DNA of 39,975 nt from SLFT01 sp964493075 (GCA_964493075.1 CAZBNU010000011.1:1-39975), one strand, 5' to 3'; positions 1 to 8,395 are shown, counted from the stretch's first letter. Notes: a model not told the origin generated them from the sequence alone. Numbers and translations are program-made.

Positions 1-534
1 GATGCTGCAGACGTTGAAAAATGGCAGCGCACTGTGAATGGCAAAAGCGCCGCAACAACGCTGAATGATGTGGAAGAATTTGTCTATACGTTAAATGCAT
101 TCCAGGTGGACAACTTCCTATTAAGTGAGGCAGTGGACACACTACAGGCTGCTTCGACCATTACTGTAAACCAGACAGGTAAAGACCCTGTTGTCTTGAG
201 TCTGTCTGCGAAAATTGACGGCGCTTATAAAGCCGTTATTTCCGGGCTTCCCTATGTGTTTTCAGTAAAAACGGACGAAATATCCAACATCGTTTCGGAC
301 ATGCAGGTATTCCTGGAAATGCCAGCAGAAGAAGCCCCGGAAACTGTGGAAGAGGTTTCGACACCGACAGATAGTGCAACGCCCACAGCACCGGAATCGC
401 TGGTGATCCCCTCGGATGCAGTCGAAACGGTAGCGCCAGCAGACAATGCTGCTGTCGCGAGTGAAGTAGTAGAGACCTCGCCGGTAGTGGTGTTGCCGCC
501 ACCGGCAAACGCCACAACTAACACTGCTGAATAA
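1..534 (+). CDS. DUF4340-like domain protein, C-terminal part (5' end outside window)
   Basis: The frame is open from the first base and stops at TAA 532-534, so this is the 3' end of a longer gene; the GTG at 34 is an internal codon, not a likely start. The first half (about residues 1-105 of the visible part) resembles DUF4340 repeats: a short Trp-containing strand, then a helix of the type NDVEEFVYTLNAFQVDNF, then strands ending in a Phe-Xaa-Val-Lys segment. The last about 75 residues are low complexity, rich in Pro, Ala, Thr, Val and Glu, and look like a disordered tail. Family members usually sit beside GldG/ABC-2 transporter genes in gliding or export loci, which may lie upstream but cannot be seen. 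The family call rests on pattern resemblance only. Confidence 0.55.
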   Translation, partial: DAADVEKWQRTVNGKSAATTLNDVEEFVYTLNAFQVDNFLLSEAVDTLQAASTITVNQTGKDPVVLSLSAKIDGAYKAVISGLPYVFSVKTDEISNIVSDMQVFLEMPAEEAPETVEEVSTPTDSATPTAPESLVIPSDAVETVAPADNAAVASEVVETSPVVVLPPPANATTNTAE

Positions 535-555
535 CACCCCAAAGATAAATCATTG

Positions 556-623
556 GCCGGCTCTTTTCTGGTATTCAGGCTGTAGGGAAATGGTAGAATA
601 CTTGGAGAGAGTCGGCTTTTTTT
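556..623 (+). terminator. Rho-independent terminator after the DUF4340-like gene
   Basis: A 9-bp stem GCCGGCTCT (556-564) with AGAGTCGGC (608-616), containing one G.T pair, is followed at once by seven T (617-623). The loop is long (43 nt), which weakens the call. It ends 21 bases before the next start codon, so the downstream gene probably has its own promoter in or near the loop; TAGAAT at 594-599 is a possible -10. Confidence 0.55.
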
Positions 624-644
624 CAAAGTCTAACGGAGTTATTC

Positions 645-1226
645 ATGGTATCATTACGAAAATATATAGGTACAGGGTGTGTCTGCAACGTAGTGGCTGT
701 ATGTATGTCCGTACTTCTTTTTGCGGGGTGCAGTCCCAGTATTCATGACGCGGTTGCCCGAAGTAACCATGATTCTGTGGCCGCATTACTCGAAAAAAAT
801 CCTGACCGTATTCTCTTAACCGACGGCAAGGGAAAAACAGCGCTGCATGCCGCTGTCACCTATGGCAGGACAGACCTTATGCCTCTGCTTTTGGAGTATG
901 ATGCCAATGTTAATCGTCAGGATATTACCGGCATGACGCCGCTGCATGTGGCCGGGATGCTTGGGAGACTTGATGAAGCCAAATGGTTATTGGCGCACGG
1001 TGCCGACCCGCTTATTGAAGACAAGTATGGAGATACCCCCCTGCATACGGCTGCTGTATTCGGACATGGCCAAATCATCAAATTACTCGTAGAGCATGGT
1101 ATTTCCCCGGAGAGACCCAATGGAAACGGCGAACCCCCGATCGCCATCGCCCTAAATTATCGGCAGGAAAAGGTTGCGAAATATCTTAAATATCTGTCAT
1201 ACAACAAACCGCAGGTGACTCCATAA
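645..1226 (+). CDS. Ankyrin-repeat lipoprotein
   Basis: A 193-residue protein with a lipoprotein signal: a hydrophobic stretch at about residues 10-28 ending in LFAGC, with Cys29 as the predicted lipidated residue. After it come about four to five ankyrin repeats (about residues 33-185), recognisable by GKTALHAAV, GMTPLHVAG and GDTPLHTAA, each followed by a helix and a D/G-turn such as LLAHGADP. Ankyrin repeats bind proteins, so this is presumably a membrane-anchored periplasmic binding module whose partner is unknown. AACGGAG (632-638) precedes the ATG at 645. It stands between two terminators and so looks monocistronic. Confidence 0.85.
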   Translation: MVSLRKYIGTGCVCNVVAVCMSVLLFAGCSPSIHDAVARSNHDSVAALLEKNPDRILLTDGKGKTALHAAVTYGRTDLMPLLLEYDANVNRQDITGMTPLHVAGMLGRLDEAKWLLAHGADPLIEDKYGDTPLHTAAVFGHGQIIKLLVEHGISPERPNGNGEPPIAIALNYRQEKVAKYLKYLSYNKPQVTP

Positions 1227-1252
1227 CGCTCCCGATCGGAAACAGACACAAT

Positions 1253-1277
1253 ACAATCTCACTTTGGGATTGTTTTT
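1253..1277 (+). terminator. Rho-independent terminator after the ankyrin gene
   Basis: ACAATCTC (1253-1260) pairs with GGGATTGT (1266-1273), an 8-bp stem with one T.G pair and a 5-base loop, followed by TTTT (1274-1277). It lies 27 bases after the ankyrin stop codon. Confidence 0.7.
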
Positions 1278-1285
1278 GGCTTTAT

Positions 1286-1315
1286 TTGATTATAAACAAG
1301 CCCGATAACTACAAT
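1286..1315 (+). promoter_or_regulatory. Probable sigma70-type promoter for the Smg/DUF494 gene
   Basis: TTGATT (1286-1291), an 18-base spacer and TACAAT (1310-1315), located between the terminator and the next gene. The -10 differs from consensus at one position and the -35 at two. The start codon at 1369 would give a leader of about 45 bases. Confidence 0.5.
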
Positions 1316-1368
1316 AGTCATTGTGATTCTTATCATCACTTTCCCGCACTTATTTTTTGGAGACCCCG

Positions 1369-1824
1369 ATGAAGACTTCCGTAGCAGAACTGGTGAATGC
1401 CATTCTTGAACAGATGGATGCCACCAATGACAAGCCACCCACAGAGAAGACCGTCCGATCACGGCTGATAAAACAGGGATACAACCGCCGTGATATAGAT
1501 TCAGCCTTCAAACTTATCAATACCCATCTGACCGAAAAGCCGGTAATGAATGAAGTCATGCCCTCCATAAGGCATCTCGCCTTCTTTGAATCAACAAAAA
1601 TTCAGCAGGATGTGCATCAGGCAATGACGCGATTGGAATTGATGGGTTTGCTTGAACCCTATGAACGTGAAATGCTGTTGGAGCGCTTTATCCATTCCGA
1701 AGGTCAAGCCGATATGGAAGCACTGGACTTTGCCCTTTCCTATATTATCGGCACCGGCAGGAACGCAGAGTTCCAGCAGGCCATGTTGTCCATATTCGAA
1801 GGCTTTTCTCCCACATTACACTGA
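1369..1824 (+). CDS. Smg/DUF494 family protein
   Basis: A 151-residue protein resembling E. coli Smg (DUF494). Shared features are the helical N-terminus with a segment like GYNRRDIDSAF (compare GFEREDIYNAL in Smg), the central EPYEREMLLERF corresponding to LETREMVIERV, and the C-terminal end in LH. In proteobacteria smg is linked to dprA and topA-like genes and its biochemical role is unsettled; here it is not beside dprA. The ATG at 1369 is chosen because GGAG (1359-1362) lies 6 bases upstream; a TTG at 1357 would be inside that ribosome binding site. Probably cytosolic. The function remains unknown. Confidence 0.7.
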   Translation: MKTSVAELVNAILEQMDATNDKPPTEKTVRSRLIKQGYNRRDIDSAFKLINTHLTEKPVMNEVMPSIRHLAFFESTKIQQDVHQAMTRLELMGLLEPYEREMLLERFIHSEGQADMEALDFALSYIIGTGRNAEFQQAMLSIFEGFSPTLH

Positions 1825-1855
1825 TCATTAAAATTCTTGGTACGAGGTATTCATC

Positions 1856-2950
1856 ATGAAACGTGTGTTGCCGATAGTCATTCTCCTTACCGTAGTTATT
1901 TCGGCGTCAACGCTGGGTGCTGCGGCGGAAAACATTCGCTCCCTNNNNNNNNNNNNNNNNNNNNNNNNNNNNNNNNNNNNNNNNNNNNNNNNNNNNNNNN
2001 NNNNNNNNNNNNNNNNNNNNNNNNNNNNNNNNNNNNNNNNNNNNGAATATCAACTCTGGCATGCCAACAAATTCGGACGGCGTAATCTGAGACAGGGAAT
2101 CGCTCCACCAGATTCCGGCCATCCCAAATTCAACGGGCATGCAGACGATATTGATTACCAGATCGAAGCGGATTTCAGCGGCATCATAGCCCCCGGCATG
2201 CCCACCCTGGTTGTACATTTGGGAGAAATCTTCGGGCGGCTTATGAATTATGGCGATGGGTTATACGGGGGCTTGTTCGTGGGCGCCATGTATGCTGAAG
2301 CATTCTTTGAGAATTCACCGGCGGCAGTTATTGACGCCGGACTGCACGTCATCCCAAAGGACAGCCAGTATTACGAGTGTATAAGCGATGTGCTCCAATG
2401 GCACAAAGACAATCCGGACGACTGGGAAATAACCTGGAAACTTATTAACGATAAATACCATCTGAATCCCGATTACAGGCTAGGCTCCTGTAGCAAAGAT
2501 GATTTTAATATTGACGCTAAAATTAACGGCGCCTATATTGTAATGGGATTGCTTTATGGGCATGGCGATCCCGACAAAACCATTGAAATCGCCACACGTT
2601 GTGGGCAGGACTCCGACTGCAACCCTTCCAACGCCGCTGGCATCTTATTCACCATGATCGGCTATAAAAACCTCCCGGAAAAATTTACCAGCGCCCTCAA
2701 CCGAAGCGAAGTTTTCAGCCACACAGCATACAACTTTGACCGATTGGTCAAGGCGTGCGAAGGCCTTGCCGTAGCAGGGGTAAAACGCTTGGGCGGCACG
2801 GTAGAAGCGAATCCACAGGGAAACATGGTCATGAGAATTCCCATAATCCCGGTCGTCCCTGGTGAGGTTGAGAACTGCTGGGAACCAGCCGACATTGCCA
2901 ATTCACGCTTCACTCATGACGAAATGCTCCTTATCCTGTACAAGGAATAG
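1856..2950 (+). CDS. Exported ADP-ribosylglycohydrolase family protein, interrupted by an assembly gap
   Basis: The N-terminus is a signal peptide (MKRVLPIVILLTVVISAS..., Ala-rich end near residue 24). The sequence is then lost in 100 N (1945-2044) and resumes with a clear ADP-ribosylglycohydrolase (DraG-like) fold: the segment HADDIDYQIEADF, YGDGLYGGLF, DAKINGAYIVMGLLYG and the metal-binding signature RCGQDSDCNPSNAAG. The family hydrolyses ADP-ribose or other N-/O-glycosidic bonds; secreted long members from carbohydrate degraders probably act on glycosides, but that is inference. From memory of the family, about 100 or more residues normally lie between the signal peptide and the first preserved block, more than the 33 that 100 N would allow. 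The apparent in-frame passage through the gap may therefore be coincidence. Confidence 0.8.
   Translation: MKRVLPIVILLTVVISASTLGAAAENIRSXXXXXXXXXXXXXXXXXXXXXXXXXXXXXXXXXXEYQLWHANKFGRRNLRQGIAPPDSGHPKFNGHADDIDYQIEADFSGIIAPGMPTLVVHLGEIFGRLMNYGDGLYGGLFVGAMYAEAFFENSPAAVIDAGLHVIPKDSQYYECISDVLQWHKDNPDDWEITWKLINDKYHLNPDYRLGSCSKDDFNIDAKINGAYIVMGLLYGHGDPDKTIEIATRCGQDSDCNPSNAAGILFTMIGYKNLPEKFTSALNRSEVFSHTAYNFDRLVKACEGLAVAGVKRLGGTVEANPQGNMVMRIPIIPVVPGEVENCWEPADIANSRFTHDEMLLILYKE
1945..2044. other. Assembly gap of exactly 100 N
   Basis: A run of 100 undetermined bases, the usual placeholder for a scaffold join of unknown size. It removes the N-terminal part of the ADP-ribosylglycohydrolase, including the expected first catalytic motif. 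Confidence 0.98.
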
Positions 2951-3011
2951 AAGTCCAAAAAGCGGGATTCCTCCTGATAGTTATGGCAATAGCCAACAAC
3001 ATCATTCCGTT

Positions 3012-3103
3012 TTTTTCGGGCAGCCACATATCCGCTACTATTGTGGGCACAGAACTGTGTCCACATACAACACTTCCATAAGACTATGATCCTGCCCGAA
3101 AAA
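3012..3103. repeat. Nested inverted repeat upstream of the heat-shock promoter
   Basis: The intergenic stretch 2951-3310 holds no convincing gene. Within it TTTTTCGGGCAG (3012-3023) is perfectly complementary to CTGCCCGAAAAA (3092-3103). Inside that lies a second, almost perfect palindrome, TGTGGGCACAG (3042-3052) with CTGTGTCCACA (3055-3065), which has one G.T pair. The T run precedes the GC-rich arm on either strand, so this is not an ordinary Rho-independent terminator. It could be a structured RNA element, a protein-binding site or a small mobile-repeat relic. A weaker hairpin with GCCAG/CTGGC arms follows at about 3125-3143. Confidence 0.6.
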
Positions 3104-3186
3104 GACCGAAATCCGTAGCGTTATGCCAGCGCCTTGCACTGGCTTATGGATTCAGGTATTTTCCTTTCTGCTTCTTTCTGCTTGAC

Positions 3187-3215
3187 GTGACGCGTCCAAT
3201 ATGGTAAACTATAAT
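3187..3215 (+). promoter_or_regulatory. Promoter of the hrcA-grpE-dnaK-dnaJ operon
   Basis: A perfect -10 TATAAT (3210-3215) is preceded at 17 bases by GTGACG (3187-3192), a four-of-six match to the -35 consensus; an alternative TTGACG at 3182 is 22 bases away. The CIRCE operator starts two bases after the -10, so bound HrcA would cover the transcription start. Confidence 0.65.
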
Positions 3216-3217
3216 TG

Positions 3218-3244
3218 TTAGCACTCGTTCGGAATGAGTGCTAA
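3218..3244 (+). promoter_or_regulatory. CIRCE operator (HrcA binding site)
   Basis: TTAGCACTC - 9 bases - GAGTGCTAA, a full match to the CIRCE consensus, placed between the -10 box and hrcA. This is the classical HrcA target, so the chaperone operon should be repressed by its own first gene product and released on heat or other proteotoxic stress. Confidence 0.97.
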
Positions 3245-3310
3245 CGATTGAAGTGTTAAATAAAATGGAGACCTATGGAATAGAGATACTATAAAATCGG
3301 ATTGTTGATT

Positions 3311-4375
3311 ATGGCACCCAAAAAAATACAAGAACAGCCGTCAGACTTGGCACAAAGGGAACGTGAAATACTGCAGGCGGTGGTAAACAGTTATATTACT
3401 ACTGCTGAGCCGGTTGGATCACGTGCCGTAGTGAAAAGGTTCAATATGGACCTCAGTGCCGCAACCGTCCGTAACGTCATGTCTGACCTTGAAGAAATGG
3501 GATTCTTGCAGCAGGTGCACACCAGTTCCGGAAGGGTCCCCACAGATGAAGGGTATCGCTATTATGTTGATCATCTGATGCATGTGCAGGAACTGACACT
3601 GGCTGAAAGACGGCGTATTGAGAAAGAGTTTTCACAAAAACTCGACGATATGGACGGCCTATTGCGCAATACAAGCCATCTCCTTGCGCTGGTATCCCAT
3701 CAGGCGGGTATTGCTGAAGCGCCTGACACCAGTCAAACCCGAATACAGCGATTTGAACTTGTGCCGATTGGCGAAAACAGAGTTGCCGTATTGATGGTGG
3801 ACAATTATGGAACGGTGAGGTCAATGATGGCCAGTTTAAGCGGTCCTATTGACAACCAGCAGGCGGAAAGATTGAATAATTTTTTGAACCAGAATTTCAT
3901 GGGTACTGAAATCGGATCGCTTGCAAAATCTCTGCGAACTCGTCTCGGTGAAGTTCTGGGGGAGCAGCGCAGCCTTGCACAGCATGCGCTGGAAGTGCTT
4001 GACCTTATGCCGCAGCATCAGGGGAACAGGCTCTTTCTTGATGGCGCTGTGCAATTATTTGAGCAGCCTGAGTTTCAACGTATAGAACAGGCCCGTGAAG
4101 TATTCGGACTCCTTGAGGAACACGACCGTTTGATAGGTGTTCTACGGAAAGCAGTTGCTGACGGTGACGGGCGTGCAGTATTTATCAGTCGTAATGATGA
4201 CAATTTTGGCGTCGAAGGCATTGGTGTTGTCGCCTCTTCCTACAACGTGGACGGCAAGCCAGCCGGACTTATTGGCGTTCTCGGGCCGCGTAGAATGCCT
4301 TATTCCCGTTTGACTTCGCTGGTTCATCATACAGCAGATATGCTGGGGCGTTTCCTGACTAAACTCAGCAAATGA
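3311..4375 (+). CDS. hrcA: Heat-inducible transcription repressor HrcA
   Basis: A 354-residue protein of normal HrcA length. An N-terminal winged helix-turn-helix (about residues 12-80) contains AEPVGSRAV, SAATVRNVMSDLEEMG and the conserved wing SSGRVPTDEGYRYYVDHL; it is followed by the GAF-like dimerisation domain ending in PRRMPYSRLTSLV. It represses its own operon by binding CIRCE, and in other bacteria its activity depends on GroEL. The ATG at 3311 is used because the protein then starts as family members do; two TTG codons (3302, 3305) lie just upstream. The ribosome binding site is poor (only CGGA at 3298-3301). First gene of the operon, 40 bases before grpE. Confidence 0.97.
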   Translation: MAPKKIQEQPSDLAQREREILQAVVNSYITTAEPVGSRAVVKRFNMDLSAATVRNVMSDLEEMGFLQQVHTSSGRVPTDEGYRYYVDHLMHVQELTLAERRRIEKEFSQKLDDMDGLLRNTSHLLALVSHQAGIAEAPDTSQTRIQRFELVPIGENRVAVLMVDNYGTVRSMMASLSGPIDNQQAERLNNFLNQNFMGTEIGSLAKSLRTRLGEVLGEQRSLAQHALEVLDLMPQHQGNRLFLDGAVQLFEQPEFQRIEQAREVFGLLEEHDRLIGVLRKAVADGDGRAVFISRNDDNFGVEGIGVVASSYNVDGKPAGLIGVLGPRRMPYSRLTSLVHHTADMLGRFLTKLSK

Positions 4376-4415
4376 ACAAAGGCAGCACACTTTGATTGGA
4401 GATTTGAACTGATAT

Positions 4416-5111
4416 ATGAGCGACACAACAGAAAAAACTGAATTTGAAAAGATGTTGGAAAAAAAACTGGCTGAAAGTAATTCTGCAGGTTCGGATAACG
4501 AATCTGTTGCAGATGATGCAGCGGTTCACAACGATAGTCAGATTCCTGTGGACAATCCAGACACATCAAGCAGCGAAGAGGAATTAAATAGGAAATTGGA
4601 AGAACAATCTTCCGAGTGTGAACAGTTAAAAGACCAGTTGTTGCGGGTGCGTGCAGATTTTGACAATTATCGCAAGCGCATGTTGCGTGAAATGAATCAA
4701 ATACGCCAGACCGCATCGGCAAACCTGATTCGTGCATTCTTGCCAGCACTGGACAACCTGGAACGCGCACTGGCTCATGCCAGTGCGGAAGAAGGCTTTG
4801 TCGAAGGGGTTGGCATGGTGTACAAGCAGTTTCAGGAAGCGTTTTCAAATGAAGGTCTGGAACCTATTCCGGCATTGCACGAAGTTTTTGATCCGAATGT
4901 ACACGATGCCCTTGCAACCATGCCATCTGAAAGCGTGGAAGCCGGACGCATCATGGAAGAGTATGAACGCGGTTACCGGCTGCGCGACACTGTGCTGCGC
5001 CCAGCGCGCGTAGTTGTAAGCAGCGGTGTGCCGGAGGAGATTAAAGATGAAGAAGAAAAGCAACAGACTATTAAAGAAACTGTAGAAGTAGAAGATTCAC
5101 AACAAAAGTAA
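4416..5111 (+). CDS. grpE: Nucleotide exchange factor GrpE
   Basis: A 231-residue GrpE. Residues 1-60 are acidic and disordered, residues about 60-110 form the long coiled-coil helix (LRVRADFDNYRKRMLRE), and residues about 125-215 the beta-wing domain with FDPNVHDALATMP and the family signature GYRLRDTVLRPARVVVSSG. GrpE dimers release ADP from DnaK. It sits between hrcA and dnaK in the CIRCE-controlled operon. GGAG (4398-4401) lies 14 bases before the ATG, somewhat farther than usual. The tail after the signature is charged and unremarkable. Confidence 0.97.
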   Translation: MSDTTEKTEFEKMLEKKLAESNSAGSDNESVADDAAVHNDSQIPVDNPDTSSSEEELNRKLEEQSSECEQLKDQLLRVRADFDNYRKRMLREMNQIRQTASANLIRAFLPALDNLERALAHASAEEGFVEGVGMVYKQFQEAFSNEGLEPIPALHEVFDPNVHDALATMPSESVEAGRIMEEYERGYRLRDTVLRPARVVVSSGVPEEIKDEEEKQQTIKETVEVEDSQQK

Positions 5112-5148
5112 ATAAAGCAACAACCAAACCATATGGGAGAAAATAATC

Positions 5149-7092
5149 ATGGGTAAAGTAATTGGCATTGACTTAGGAACAACTAATTCTTGCGTAGCAG
5201 TAATGGAAGGCGGCGAACCGGTTGTAATCTCCAATACCGAGGGCAACCGAACAACCCCTTCTGTGGTGGCATTTACCAAGGACGGAGAGCGGCTGGTAGG
5301 TGCTGTCGCCAAACGCCAGGCGGTTACCAATCCACAAAACACGGTGTTCAGCATCAAGCGCTTCATGGGACGCCGCCATGCAGAAGTACAGACCGAAGAG
5401 AAAATCGTGCCGTATAAGGTTAGTGAAACTTCCAGCGGTGACTTGCAGGTTGAAGTGCAGGGTAAAACCCACCGTCCACCGGAAATTTCCGCAATGATAT
5501 TGCAGAAAATGAAGGAAACAGCGGAAGCCTATCTGGGCACCTCCGTAACCCAGGCAGTGATAACGGTTCCGGCCTATTTCAACGATTCGCAGCGGCAAGC
5601 GACGAAAGATGCCGGTAGAATTGCCGGCCTGGAAGTCCTGCGCATCATCAACGAACCCACCGCTGCAGCGTTGGCCTATGGCATGGAGAAGAAAAAGGAC
5701 GAGAAGGTCGCGGTATATGATCTTGGTGGCGGCACATTCGATATTTCAGTGCTCTCCATTGGCGACGACAGTTTTGAAGTGCTCAGCACCAATGGCGACA
5801 CCCACTTGGGTGGTGACGACTTTGATCAGCGCATCATAGACTGGCTGGCAGAAGAATTTCTGCGGGATCAGGGCATTGATTTGCGCAAGGATGCAATGGC
5901 GCTTCAACGCCTGAAAGAGGGCGCAGAAAAAGCAAAATGCGAATTGTCCACTGCGGTCAGCACCGATATCAATCTCCCCTTTATCACGGCTGATGCTTCC
6001 GGACCCAAGCATCTTAACTACACCTTGACCCGCGCTAAACTGGAGCAACTTTGCGATTCCCTGCTGCAGAGAAGCAAAAATCCCTGCTTCCGCGCCATCG
6101 AGGATGCTGGTCTGTCCCCCAAGGACATTGACGAGGTTATCCTGGTGGGCGGCATGACACGTATGCCTGCCGTCGGAAAAATTGTAAAAGACATTTTCGG
6201 CAAAGAACCCCATCGTGGCGTTAATCCCGATGAGGTCGTCGCCATTGGCGCCGCCATCCAGGCAGGTGTGCTTGCTGGCGAGGTCAAAGATGTGTTGCTG
6301 CTAGACGTCACCCCCCTATCGCTGGGCATTGAAACCCTCGGTGGAGTTTGCACCAAGCTCATTGAACGCAACACCACAGTGCCTGTTACAAAGCGGCAGG
6401 TATTTTCCACTGCTGCGGACAACCAGAGCGCTGTGACAATCCATGTTCTACAGGGTGAACGAGAAATGGCAGGGGACAACCGCACCCTCGGCAAGTTTGA
6501 CCTGATGGGTATTCCTCCTGCGCCACGTGGCGTGCCCCAGATTGAAGTTTCCTTTGATATTGATGCTAATGGCATTGTACATGTCTCAGCGAAGGATCTG
6601 GGGACTGGCAAGGAACAAGCCATCAAAATTGAGGCCTCGAGCGGCCTGTCAGAGGACGAAATCCAGAAAATGGTACGTGATGCAGAGCAGCATTCTGATG
6701 ATGACAAAAAACGAAAACATCTCATTGAAGTACGCAACAATGCAGACGCCCTTGCCTATACGACAGAAAAGAGCCTGAAGGAATATGCGGACAAAATAGG
6801 CGAAGAGGATAAGAAAGCTGTAGAGGAAGCGCTGGCTAAGTTGCGTGATGTTGTAAATAACGAAGATGTGCAGGCAATCGAAACTGCCATTGAAAATCTG
6901 AACGCCGCTTCACACAAATTAGCGGAAGCGATGTATGCGGACGCAGCAAAAGCACAGCAACAATCTGGTGAAGCAAACAGCGCATCTCCAGGTCCCGAAT
7001 ATGTGGACCCAAAGGCTGCAAGGGACGGAGCACCTATGGATGCGGACTTCACGGTTGTTGATGATGAGGAAGAGAACAACACCAACAATTAA
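5149..7092 (+). CDS. dnaK: Chaperone DnaK (Hsp70)
   Basis: A full-length 647-residue Hsp70. The ATPase domain (about 1-385) shows GIDLGTTNSC (6-15), VYDLGGGTFDIS, and ILVGGMTRMPAV; the substrate-binding domain follows with LLDVTPLSLGIETLGG and the lid helices. The C-terminal tail is Gln/Ser-rich, then acidic (DDEEENN), without the exact EEVD-like end, which is normal for bacteria. It folds and protects cytosolic proteins in cycles driven by DnaJ and GrpE, both encoded beside it. GGGAGA lies upstream of the ATG at a normal distance. It is 37 bases after grpE, in the same operon. Confidence 0.99.
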   Translation: MGKVIGIDLGTTNSCVAVMEGGEPVVISNTEGNRTTPSVVAFTKDGERLVGAVAKRQAVTNPQNTVFSIKRFMGRRHAEVQTEEKIVPYKVSETSSGDLQVEVQGKTHRPPEISAMILQKMKETAEAYLGTSVTQAVITVPAYFNDSQRQATKDAGRIAGLEVLRIINEPTAAALAYGMEKKKDEKVAVYDLGGGTFDISVLSIGDDSFEVLSTNGDTHLGGDDFDQRIIDWLAEEFLRDQGIDLRKDAMALQRLKEGAEKAKCELSTAVSTDINLPFITADASGPKHLNYTLTRAKLEQLCDSLLQRSKNPCFRAIEDAGLSPKDIDEVILVGGMTRMPAVGKIVKDIFGKEPHRGVNPDEVVAIGAAIQAGVLAGEVKDVLLLDVTPLSLGIETLGGVCTKLIERNTTVPVTKRQVFSTAADNQSAVTIHVLQGEREMAGDNRTLGKFDLMGIPPAPRGVPQIEVSFDIDANGIVHVSAKDLGTGKEQAIKIEASSGLSEDEIQKMVRDAEQHSDDDKKRKHLIEVRNNADALAYTTEKSLKEYADKIGEEDKKAVEEALAKLRDVVNNEDVQAIETAIENLNAASHKLAEAMYADAAKAQQQSGEANSASPGPEYVDPKAARDGAPMDADFTVVDDEEENNTNN

Positions 7093-7157
7093 ATCAATGG
7101 CGGCCATGTACAATTCCTGGACGCTGTAAATAAAGAGTAAAGAGCAGGGTATGCAGT

Positions 7158-8282
7158 ATGCCGACATCGACAGATTTATATGAAATACTGGGCGTTTCCC
7201 GAAGCGCCAGTCAGGATGAGATTCGCAAGGCATATCTGAAACTTGCCCATAAATACCATCCGGACAAAACAGGCGGCGACAAGGTGGCAGAAGATAAGTT
7301 AAAGGAGATCAATGCTGCTTACGATGTGCTGAAAAATCCGGAAAAACGTAGGCAATACGACCAGTTCGGCAACACGGATGGACAACCATTCGGCGGCTTT
7401 GGCCAAGGTTTTGGGCAAGATTTCGGCGAGTCCCCCTTTGGTGACCTGTTCGATATGCTTTTCGGGCAGGGCGGCAGGCCAGGTCAACGTGGCGCCAACC
7501 GCCCTCAACCCGGACATGATCTGGAGTATGAACTTTCGATCACGCTGGGTGAAGTAGCGCGGGGCTGTAAGAAAACCATATCTTTCAACCGCCCTGAAAC
7601 CTGCAACGATTGCGGCGGCAGTGGTGCCACAAAAGGGACAAGCGCCGAAACATGTCCGCAATGCCGTGGTGCTGGCCAAGTGCGAATGGCCCATGGCGTG
7701 TTCAGTATGAGTCAGACCTGCCCACGCTGCCGGGGCGCGGGAAAAATCATCTCCTCACCATGCCGTAGTTGCAGTGGTACAGGCCAGATTCGTGGCAAGC
7801 GTGAACTGAGCATTGACATTCCCGCCGGAGTGGAGTCAGGAAACAGACTGCGAGTTTCCGGTGAAGGGGAAGCCGGACGTATGGGCGGTCCTCGTGGTGA
7901 TTTATATATTCGCATCCGCGTCAGCCCCCACGATTTTTTTGAGCGTTCAGGAACAGATTTGCTGTGTGCAGTGCCGATTACCTTTACACAGGCGGCCCTG
8001 GGCGCTACTATTCGGGTACCAACCATAGCGGGTATGGCCGACCTGAAAGTACCTGCCGGAACACAAACCGGGACCCAACTGCGCCTTCGCGGGCATGGCT
8101 TACCGGATATGCGTGGGTATCGTCAGGGAGATCAACTGGTCCTTATTCGCGTGGAGACCCCCGGCAAACTTTCCCGCAGACAAAAAGAACTGCTGGAGGA
8201 GTTTGAGAGCCTCAGTAACAACCGCACCTATCCAGACAATGATGCCTTTAAGAATCGTGTAAACGAAACACACAAGCACTGA
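7158..8282 (+). CDS. dnaJ: Chaperone protein DnaJ (Hsp40)
   Basis: A 374-residue class A DnaJ. The J domain (about 5-70) has the catalytic HPD at 34-36; a Gly/Phe-rich region covers about 71-110; and the zinc domain (149-209) has four CxxCxGxG motifs: CNDCGGSG, CPQCRGAG, CPRCRGAG and CRSCSGTG. C-terminal beta domains contain the expected GGPRGDLYIRI segment. DnaJ stimulates DnaK ATPase and delivers unfolded substrates. It is the last gene of the operon, 65 bases after dnaK, and is followed by a short hairpin. Confidence 0.98.
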   Translation: MPTSTDLYEILGVSRSASQDEIRKAYLKLAHKYHPDKTGGDKVAEDKLKEINAAYDVLKNPEKRRQYDQFGNTDGQPFGGFGQGFGQDFGESPFGDLFDMLFGQGGRPGQRGANRPQPGHDLEYELSITLGEVARGCKKTISFNRPETCNDCGGSGATKGTSAETCPQCRGAGQVRMAHGVFSMSQTCPRCRGAGKIISSPCRSCSGTGQIRGKRELSIDIPAGVESGNRLRVSGEGEAGRMGGPRGDLYIRIRVSPHDFFERSGTDLLCAVPITFTQAALGATIRVPTIAGMADLKVPAGTQTGTQLRLRGHGLPDMRGYRQGDQLVLIRVETPGKLSRRQKELLEEFESLSNNRTYPDNDAFKNRVNETHKH

Positions 8283-8290
8283 CAACGTAA

Positions 8291-8308
8291 CGGCTTTTCA
8301 TAAAGCCG
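8291..8308 (+). terminator. Hairpin at the end of the dnaJ operon, possible terminator
   Basis: CGGCTTT (8291-8297), a four-base loop and AAAGCCG (8302-8308) form a perfect 7-bp stem 8 bases after the dnaJ stop. There is no T-run after it, so it may act as an mRNA 3'-end stabiliser or a weak terminator. Confidence 0.35.
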
Positions 8309-8395
8309 GTGTTATCTGCTATAGTATCGGAAGTTGATGATGTGTCCCTATAAAAAGGGAAAAATAAAAAGTATATGCAAACAAGGAGAAACATG

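Noticed and set aside
3265..3294. Nine-codon ORF in the hrcA leader
   Set aside because: Too short to distinguish from chance; mentioned only as a possible leader peptide.
5746..6740. Long minus-strand frames inside dnaK
   Set aside because: Antisense shadows of a highly conserved gene; composition is that of mirrored codons.
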